Position numbers and translations under genes: made by a program. The notes under the pieces are model-generated. The model was not told the origin of the DNA, searched no databases, and worked only from the letters and a program-made list of their open reading frames with translations. A stretch of DNA of 64,000 bases. Source: Nocardiopsis_B sediminis. GTDB taxonomy: Bacteria > Actinomycetota > Actinomycetes > Streptosporangiales > Streptosporangiaceae. Numbering within the stretch: the stretch's first letter is position 1; every line of letters starts with the position of its first letter. This document shows positions 57,848 through 64,000 of this stretch, piece after piece. The stretch spans positions 186,001 to 250,000 of the forward strand of contig NZ_JBHSBH010000012.1 in assembly GCF_042650565.1 (NCBI RefSeq), in the 5' to 3' direction.

Positions 57848-58741
57848 TTAGGCGGTGGTGAGCCGTGTGTAGACCTCGTCGTAACGCGACCGGGTGCGCT
57901 CAACGACCGCCTCGGGCAGCGGCGGGGGCGGGGTGTCGGCCGCGCGGTCCCAGCCCGACTCCGGCGAGGTGAGCCAGTCGCGGATGATCTGCTTGTCGAA
58001 CGACGGCTGCGGCCGGCCCGGGTTCCACTCCTCCGCCGGCCAGAACCGCGAGGAGTCGGGGGTGAAGACCTCGTCGGCGAGGACCAGCCCGCCGTCGGGG
58101 CCGCGGCCGAACTCGAACTTGGTGTCGGCGAGCAGGATCCCCCCGGCCTCGGCCAGCGCGCGGCCGCGCTCGTAGAGGTCGAGGGTGAGGCGGCGCAGCT
58201 CCGCGGCGAGCGACTCGCCGTGCCCGGCGGCCACCGTCTCATAGGAGATGTTCTCGTCGTGCTCGCCGACCTGCGCCTTGGCCGCCGGGGTGAAGATCGG
58301 CCGGTCGAGCCGGGAGCCGTCGACCAGCCCGGCGGGCAGCGGGATCCCGCACACGGTGCCGGAGTCGCGGTACTCGGCCAGCCCCGAACCGGTGAGGAAG
58401 CCGCGCGCCACGCATTCGACCGGCACCATGTCCAGCCTGCGGCAGATGAGGGTGCGCCCGGCCCAGTCGGCGGGCGCACCGGGGGGCGGGGTGTCGGAGA
58501 GGACGTGCGCCGGCACGACGTCGGCCAGGCGCTCGAACCACCACAGGGAGAGCTGCGTGAGCAGCCGGCCCTTCCCGGGGATCTCGGTGGGCAGCACCCA
58601 GTCGAAGGCCGATACCCGGTCGCTGGCCACCATCACGAGGTCGCCCGACGCCGTTTCGTAGAGGTCGCGGACCTTCCCGGTGTGCAGGTGGGTCAGGCCC
58701 GGGACGTCAGCGGGCACGGGCGTGTCGACGAAGCCGCTCAT
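57848..58741 (-). CDS. purC: Phosphoribosylaminoimidazole-succinocarboxamide (SAICAR) synthase
   Basis: A 297-residue purine-biosynthesis enzyme joining CAIR and aspartate with ATP. Family motifs are HTGKVRDLYETASGDLVMVASDRVSAFDWVLPTEIPGKGRLL, CRRLDMVPVECVARGFLTGSG, GILLADTKFEFG and SSRFWPAEEWNPGRPQPSFDKQIIRDWL. Length is normal. It lies downstream of a hypothetical Pro-rich gene and purB on the same strand, so the three likely form one transcript (purB first). Confidence 0.97.
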   Translation of the reverse strand: MSGFVDTPVPADVPGLTHLHTGKVRDLYETASGDLVMVASDRVSAFDWVLPTEIPGKGRLLTQLSLWWFERLADVVPAHVLSDTPPPGAPADWAGRTLICRRLDMVPVECVARGFLTGSGLAEYRDSGTVCGIPLPAGLVDGSRLDRPIFTPAAKAQVGEHDENISYETVAAGHGESLAAELRRLTLDLYERGRALAEAGGILLADTKFEFGRGPDGGLVLADEVFTPDSSRFWPAEEWNPGRPQPSFDKQIIRDWLTSPESGWDRAADTPPPPLPEAVVERTRSRYDEVYTRLTTA

Positions 58742-58805
58742 GGACTCTCTTTCGCGCGATCAGGACGAGGGGCGCCGGCCGGGCCGTGCGGGGCCGGCGG
58801 CGCCC

Positions 58806-59519
58806 TCAGTACGGCCGGTAGGGGCCCGGTGGCGGGCCCTGCGGTGGCGGGCCCCCGTAAGGGGCTCGCTGCGGCTGGGGCGGGCCGTAGGGGTGCTGCG
58901 GCCCGGCGGGCGGGTGGCCGTGGCCGGGAGACGGGTACCCGCCCTGCTGCTGCGGCGGCGGGGGCGGTGGGGGAGCGGGGTGGCCGTGAGGGGCGGGCGG
59001 CGGCCCGCCGGGCGCGGCGCCGATCTCGGCACGCGCCTCGGCGGGGAGCGGGAAGTGGCTGCGGACGTTGGTGTTGACGCTGTCCATGGCGAGCGCGCCG
59101 ACGAACTGCTGGCCCAGCCAGCACACCACGTTGCCGGTGCCGAGATCGACCAGGACCGGCCGCAGCGTGGTCCCCCACCCGACCTGGGTCTGCTGCCCGG
59201 CGAACGCCTGGGCCTCGGGGTCGGAGCGGTTGGCGATGACGGCGGCGATGGTGCTCGCGGCGCTCACCCAGCCGACCCCGCCGCCGGCCATGCGCTTGGC
59301 GTAGGCGTCGGCGTGCCGGCAGAAGTCGCGCACCATCGCCCCGGTGGCGACGTCGGCCTGGATGACCACGATGTAGATGGTCATCGGCGTCAGGACGACG
59401 TTCTCCGAGCGGACTCCGACCAGGGCCCTGCCGGGACCGACCGGCTGATCCTCCATCACCCGCGCCCGGGTGGAGTGGAGGCGACGGCGCACCACATCGG
59501 TGTACTGGTCGGTTCTCAC
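58806..59519 (-). CDS. Hypothetical protein with Pro/Gly/His-rich tail, between purB and purC
   Basis: A 237-residue protein. The first ~155 residues are a compact domain (MTIYIVVIQADVATGAMVRDFCRHADAYAKRMAGGGVGWVSAASTIAAVIANR, then VLVDLGTGNVVCWLGQQFVGALAMDSVNTNV). The rest is a PPPPPP, QQQ, GPPQ low-complexity tail. No signal peptide or clear TM. It is not recognised. It lies 25 bp after purB and 64 bp before purC in the same direction, so it is part of the operon; purine-related function is not implied by its sequence. Confidence 0.72.
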   Translation of the reverse strand: MRTDQYTDVVRRRLHSTRARVMEDQPVGPGRALVGVRSENVVLTPMTIYIVVIQADVATGAMVRDFCRHADAYAKRMAGGGVGWVSAASTIAAVIANRSDPEAQAFAGQQTQVGWGTTLRPVLVDLGTGNVVCWLGQQFVGALAMDSVNTNVRSHFPLPAEARAEIGAAPGGPPPAPHGHPAPPPPPPPQQQGGYPSPGHGHPPAGPQHPYGPPQPQRAPYGGPPPQGPPPGPYRPY

Positions 59520-59544
59520 GGAAGGACTCCCTTCGCCGGGGGTG

Positions 59545-60852
<1,308 letters not shown>

Positions 60853-60986
60853 CCCCCCATTTTCGCAGGTGCCGGGGGTCCGTCCGCACCCGGAGGGTGC
60901 GGGGGCGGCGCTGGAGGCTGAATCGGTGCGCGGTCGTGCCGGCGATGGCGGGGACCTCGGTGGTACGGCCGCCGCGGTCGCCTCGC

Positions 60987-61643
60987 TCAATCGACCGCCA
61001 ACCGTGGCGGGGGCAGCCGGAACACGTAGCGGTCGGTGTAGGACACTACGTCCTCGCCGCCCTTGTACAGCTGTTCGATGAACGCTTCCCAGCGCTGCAC
61101 GACCTCGGGATCGGTGAACCGGACTGCGCTGTCGAGAAGTCCCTCTTCTGTGTAGACGACCTCATACAGGGTCCGCCCGCCGAGCACGACGACTTCGGGA
61201 AGCGGCCGTTCGCCTTCCAAAGGATGAATCACCTCATCGCGAACGACCCGGGTCGGACGGCCGCATTCGGCCTGCAACCGGAGGCCGTGAAGCTCCCATT
61301 GCAGATAAGGCGTGAGCGGTTCCGCGACGACGCGTACCCGGTGGAACGGGTTGCCGCGGGACATCTCCCCGCGAATGGCGTCCGCCAGCCCTTCGCGCAT
61401 GCCTTCCAGAAGACGGAGGGACTCGTCCCAGTCGCCCCGGTCCAAGGCATCCCAGCTCTCGTTGTCGAGCTCCCGAAAGTGTTGAAGACGCTCGAACTTC
61501 CACGACGCGCGGCCCGTGACCTCGCTGTCGCGTCGATCGAAGTCGGCGTCGTAGACGTCGAGCGGAAGGCGTTCCCCCACCGAGTGATCGAGGTCGAGAA
61601 CGTGGGGATCGTTCATGGTCGATACATCCGTTTCCTTGTTCAT
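60987..61643 (-). CDS. DUF6879 family protein
   Basis: A ~218-residue protein. Diagnostic parts are ASWKFERLQHFRELDNESWDALDRGDWDESLRLLEGMREGL, RVRVVAEPLTPYLQWELHGLRLQAECGRPTRVV, and the C-terminal VYTEEGLLDSAVRFTDPEVVQRWEAFIEQLYKGGED. DUF6879 proteins commonly lie with Xre-type regulators and DUF397 proteins in actinobacteria. Here no Xre gene is next to it; a broken DUF397 gene lies 1.6 kb away. The start is uncertain (61643 or 61616). Confidence 0.8.
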   Translation of the reverse strand: MNKETDVSTMNDPHVLDLDHSVGERLPLDVYDADFDRRDSEVTGRASWKFERLQHFRELDNESWDALDRGDWDESLRLLEGMREGLADAIRGEMSRGNPFHRVRVVAEPLTPYLQWELHGLRLQAECGRPTRVVRDEVIHPLEGERPLPEVVVLGGRTLYEVVYTEEGLLDSAVRFTDPEVVQRWEAFIEQLYKGGEDVVSYTDRYVFRLPPPRLAVD

Positions 61644-61785
61644 CAGTTGCGCCGTGAAGCATCGAAGCATTCGACGTGTTCAGCACATAACTGATTCGCC
61701 CTTGCTCGAAGGCGATGTGATGAGAACGGATTTCGGCGTCCTGAACCAACTGAAGATGTCGATCGGACGGCATCCTCAAGTGGCG

Positions 61786-62358
61786 TCAGGCGGGTGCCCC
61801 GGGCCCGTGGCCCTCGGCCGGGGTCGACGCCCGTCGGCGGGCTCTGTACGCCGCGGCCTTGACCCGGTTGCCGCACTCGTCCATCCCGCACCAGGTGCGG
61901 CGGGCGCCGCGTGAGCGGTCGAGGTAGATGCGTGTGCAGCCGGTGCGGCAGCACTCTTTGAGGCAGGCGTCGGGATCGGCGAGTACGGCGATCCCGCTTC
62001 GGGCGATGTGCGAGAGCACGGCGGGGAGGTCGCCCGTCATGTGCTGTCCTGCGTCGCTGAGTACGACCGTGGGCACCGGTTCGGCCGCCATGCCGTTGAC
62101 GATTTCCAGGCTGGCCGGATCGAAGGGCCGATCGAGCACGCGATCGAGGGCGAGCCGGTAGAGCGCTTCGCGCAGTGACAGCGCGGACTCGAACGTCGCC
62201 GCGTCGGCGGTGACACGGTCGGGGAGCCCGTCGCATTCGGCCACCCACCGCTCAAGGTCCGCGGGTGCGGCCAGGAGGTCGATGGACTCGTCCCGACGCG
62301 ACCCGACGGTGCCGGCCAGATCGAGGGCAGGATCGCCGCTCACGAACGCGAATTTCAC
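61786..62358 (-). CDS. CGNR zinc-finger (ABATE-type) regulator
   Basis: A 190-residue protein. The N-terminal ABATE-like domain (KFAFVSGDPALDLAGTVGSRRDESIDLL, LREALYRLALDRVL) leads to a CGNR zinc finger: Cys in KECCRTGCTRIYLD and WCGMDECGNRVKAAAYRARRR. This is a stress-linked, probably DNA-binding actinobacterial family. GTG 62358 gives the usual start. It is divergent from the HAD gene with 83 bp between them and probably controls it (inference). Confidence 0.88.
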   Translation of the reverse strand: MKFAFVSGDPALDLAGTVGSRRDESIDLLAAPADLERWVAECDGLPDRVTADAATFESALSLREALYRLALDRVLDRPFDPASLEIVNGMAAEPVPTVVLSDAGQHMTGDLPAVLSHIARSGIAVLADPDACLKECCRTGCTRIYLDRSRGARRTWCGMDECGNRVKAAAYRARRRASTPAEGHGPGAPA

Positions 62359-62441
62359 GTCACCATCTTGACCGGTGACGAAGGTGATTGGCAAGATCGT
62401 CACTGGTTGAACAGGTGATGATGGTGTGAGCAGGAGGACGT

Positions 62442-63134
62442 GTGACGAAGATCCGCGACATCGAGGCCGTCGTCTTTGACGTCCTCGGAACACTGGTCGA
62501 CGAGCCCAGCGGGCTTCGAGCGGCGATCCGCGACGCGCTGCCCGGGGCCGATGACGCGTCTGCGGACGAGTTGCTCGCCCTGTGGCAGCGGCACGTCGAG
62601 CACGAGCAGCAGCGCATCGCTCAAGGACACCGCGCCTACGCCAACACCGAGATCATCGACGCGGAGGCCGCTCAACGCGTGGCCGACCGTGCTGGCCTCG
62701 CCGATCCGGCGGCCATCGCCCGGCTGGCCACAGCGGGCCAGCGCCTGCCCGCCTGGGGCGACTCCGTCGCCGGCCTCGAACGGCTCGCGCAGCACTTCCC
62801 CGTGCTCGGGCTTTCCAACGCGAGCCGTACCGCTCTGCTGCGGCTCAACGCCCACGCCGGGCTGCGCTGGCACCAGGCCGTGTCCGCTGAATCCGCAACG
62901 GCCTACAAGCCGGCGCCGGAGGTCTACCGGCTGGCCATCGACGCCGCCGGATGCCCGCCGGACCGCGTGCTCATGGTGGCGGCCCACGCCTGGGACCTCC
63001 GCGGAGCCCAGGCGGTGGGCATGCGCACCGCTTACGTCGAGCGACCGGTCGGCGACCCGCCGACGACTTCCGATGTCTTCGACGGCCGATTCGACGGGCT
63101 GGAGGAACTGGCTGTGGCGCTGACGGTGAGGTAG
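62442..63134 (+). CDS. HAD-superfamily hydrolase, haloacid dehalogenase type II-like
   Basis: A 230-residue hydrolase. Nucleophile Asp is in AVVFDVLGTLVDE; the motif II Ser/Asn in VLGLSNASRT; motif III Lys in ATAYKPAPEVY; motif IV has AAHAWDLRGAQAVGMRTAYVERP, as in type II 2-haloacid dehalogenases. The reaction is dehalogenation or phosphate ester hydrolysis; the dehalogenase-type motif IV is family-based. The GTG 62442 has AGGAGG upstream. It is divergent from the CGNR gene. Confidence 0.9.
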   Translation: MTKIRDIEAVVFDVLGTLVDEPSGLRAAIRDALPGADDASADELLALWQRHVEHEQQRIAQGHRAYANTEIIDAEAAQRVADRAGLADPAAIARLATAGQRLPAWGDSVAGLERLAQHFPVLGLSNASRTALLRLNAHAGLRWHQAVSAESATAYKPAPEVYRLAIDAAGCPPDRVLMVAAHAWDLRGAQAVGMRTAYVERPVGDPPTTSDVFDGRFDGLEELAVALTVR

Positions 63135-63219
63135 CTGGAATACGTAACGCGATCGCGTCCCGAAGGTCGCCGCGTCTCTATTCCAGGAGGCGCAGCGATA
63201 ACGCCGCCCTTGTGGATCG

Positions 63220-63409
63220 TCAGTGGCCGATGCTGCCGTTCTTGACGGCGTCGATGAACGCCGACCACTCGGGGGAGGGGAAGGTGAGGGTGGCGAGGTG
63301 CCGGTGCTTCGTGTCTCGGATGGCGGAGCCGGCCGTCATGCGCGCCACTTCGACGCAGTCGCCCTGCGAGCCGCTGTAGGAACTCTTCCGCCAAGCGATG
63401 GGGGGACAC
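63220..63409 (-). pseudogene. DUF397 gene, apparently frameshifted near its start
   Basis: The frame ending at 63220 reads WRKSSYSGSQGDCVEVARM, then HLATLTFPSPEWSAFIDAVK, the classical DUF397 domain. No start codon occurs in that frame after the preceding TAG. A GTG at 63409 lies in another frame and reads VSP before a run of six C (63400-63405 on the plus strand as G). Removing one C joins VSP to IAWRKSS. So a one-base slip in the homopolymer (true mutation, phase switch, or sequencing error) breaks the gene. Confidence 0.75.
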
Positions 63410-63426
63410 CGGAACCAGCCTTTCTG

Positions 63427-64000
63427 CTACTTGTCGATGTCCCTCATCATGCCGGCGATGAAATGGGCCGACTTGGCGCGTCGTAGACGTGTCACCAGTT
63501 CTACGCGGTCGGCGGGAATCACACAGGTCGTGACCTCGACCGGGACCTTGGTGTGTGCAGAGGTGCCTACGCGCGCTACCTCCAAGGCAGGCATCGAGTC
63601 CGGCATTTCGAGCAACTTCGCCTCTTCGGACGTGGGCATGCGGACGCGCATGTACTCGACCCAGGAGATGGGGCCGTGGCCCACTTCCTCCAGCCGGTCT
63701 ATGTAGCCTCCCGGGCCGGTTTGGGCGTCGGCCACCTTCGGCGCGTCGGCAACAGCGTCGGGGTGGATCCAGGTGTCCACGAGCTGGAATGGCGGCTCAC
63801 CGGTGGGGCTGGTCACCCTGCGGCGACGCAGTACGGGGGATTCGGGGTCTACTCCGAGCAGGACGGCGGGCCGCTCGGGGATGGGTACCGTGTCCCGGCG
63901 CGGGCGTCCGTGGACCTGCCAAGGCTCGTCGGGGGCGCTCGCGGCGGGGAAGACGTACCCTTTCGCCGGATCCCTGGTGACCAGAGAGCCGCGCTCGACG
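63427..64000 (-). CDS. GntR-family regulator with UTRA domain, truncated by window end
   Basis: At least 190 residues; the N-terminal helix-turn-helix lies beyond position 64000. The visible part opens VERGSLVTRDPAKGYVF, the wing after the GntR helix-turn-helix, then a UTRA-type effector domain: VLLGVDPESPVLRRRRVTSPTGEPPFQLVDTWIHP, GPISWVEYMRVRMPTSEEAKLL and PVEVTTCVIPADRVELVTRL. The frame is open to the window edge, upstream of the apparent GTG at 63816, which is internal. It is read towards the DUF397 gene. Confidence 0.88.
   Translation of the reverse strand, partial: VERGSLVTRDPAKGYVFPAASAPDEPWQVHGRPRRDTVPIPERPAVLLGVDPESPVLRRRRVTSPTGEPPFQLVDTWIHPDAVADAPKVADAQTGPGGYIDRLEEVGHGPISWVEYMRVRMPTSEEAKLLEMPDSMPALEVARVGTSAHTKVPVEVTTCVIPADRVELVTRLRRAKSAHFIAGMMRDIDK

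Noticed and set aside
57502..57861. 119-residue rightward frame upstream of murA
   Set aside because: Arg-rich, no ribosome site, no recognisable fold; more likely non-coding.
63427..63816. Complete 129-residue UTRA protein starting at 63816
   Set aside because: The frame stays open to the window end and the upstream part reads as the GntR wing and UTRA start, so the GTG at 63816 is internal.

Overview
The window looks like the chromosome of a high-GC filamentous actinobacterium, most likely Nocardiopsaceae-like. The signs are very high GC with strong third-position GC bias, many GTG starts, hairpin terminators that mostly lack a U-tract, Lsr2, a DevR/DevS-type pair, an alkaline streptogrisin-like protease close to the Nocardiopsis enzyme, DUF397/DUF6879 proteins and a SigE-family ECF factor. 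The genus is inference; no rRNA or marker alignment was possible.

Layout. 0.9-7.0 kb: a small-acid or amide catabolic locus: GntR/FCD regulator, two Asp/Glu racemase-superfamily proteins and a DUF3830 protein, divergent from a D-2-hydroxyacid dehydrogenase and an amidase. The divergent gap holds two copies of a GntR-type palindrome. 7.1-10.0 kb: a convergent DevR-like regulator and haem-GAF DevS-like kinase. 10.4-18.2 kb: the cell-surface stretch: two Ala-rich secreted proteins, an L,D-transpeptidase, an LCP ligase and a secreted serine protease. 18.4-24.8 kb: small membrane or redox proteins and an OmpR-type two-component system next to a second L,D-transpeptidase. 25.0-28.0 kb: a tightly coupled four-gene operon of mostly unknown families led by a 76-residue peptide.

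28.6-34.1 kb: lactate permease, MHS transporter, a TetR/DHFR-like divergent pair with phased operator repeats, and a FetB-like permease. 34.4-36.4 kb: lsr2 and a ParA/MinD-like ATPase. 36.5-43.9 kb: a complete tryptophan-to-anthranilate locus (kynA, kynU, a kynB fusion) with its transporter, an M20 peptidase and a LysR regulator. 44.1-45.8 kb: a zeta-type toxin with a coupled small upstream gene. 46.2-47.6 kb: two paralogous PGE-rich secreted peptides with duplicated leaders. 47.7-48.4 kb: tRNA-Ser(GCU) and a SigE-family sigma factor. 48.8-51.0 kb: a MauE-like membrane protein coupled to a protein whose C-terminus resembles a methylamine dehydrogenase light chain without its tryptophans.

51.1-64.0 kb: an AAA ATPase, a lipoprotein, a HisC/Pat aminotransferase, a degenerate-cyclase-type regulator, murA, purC, purB, then DUF6879, CGNR zinc-finger, HAD, a frameshifted DUF397 gene and a GntR/UTRA regulator cut off by the window end.

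No rRNA, transposase, integrase, prophage or CRISPR array was seen. The strongest candidates for unfamiliar biology are the 25-28 kb peptide/DUF6895-like/serine-hydrolase operon and the MauA-like/MauE pair at 48.8-51.0 kb. All identifications rest on reading protein motifs; no database search was run.
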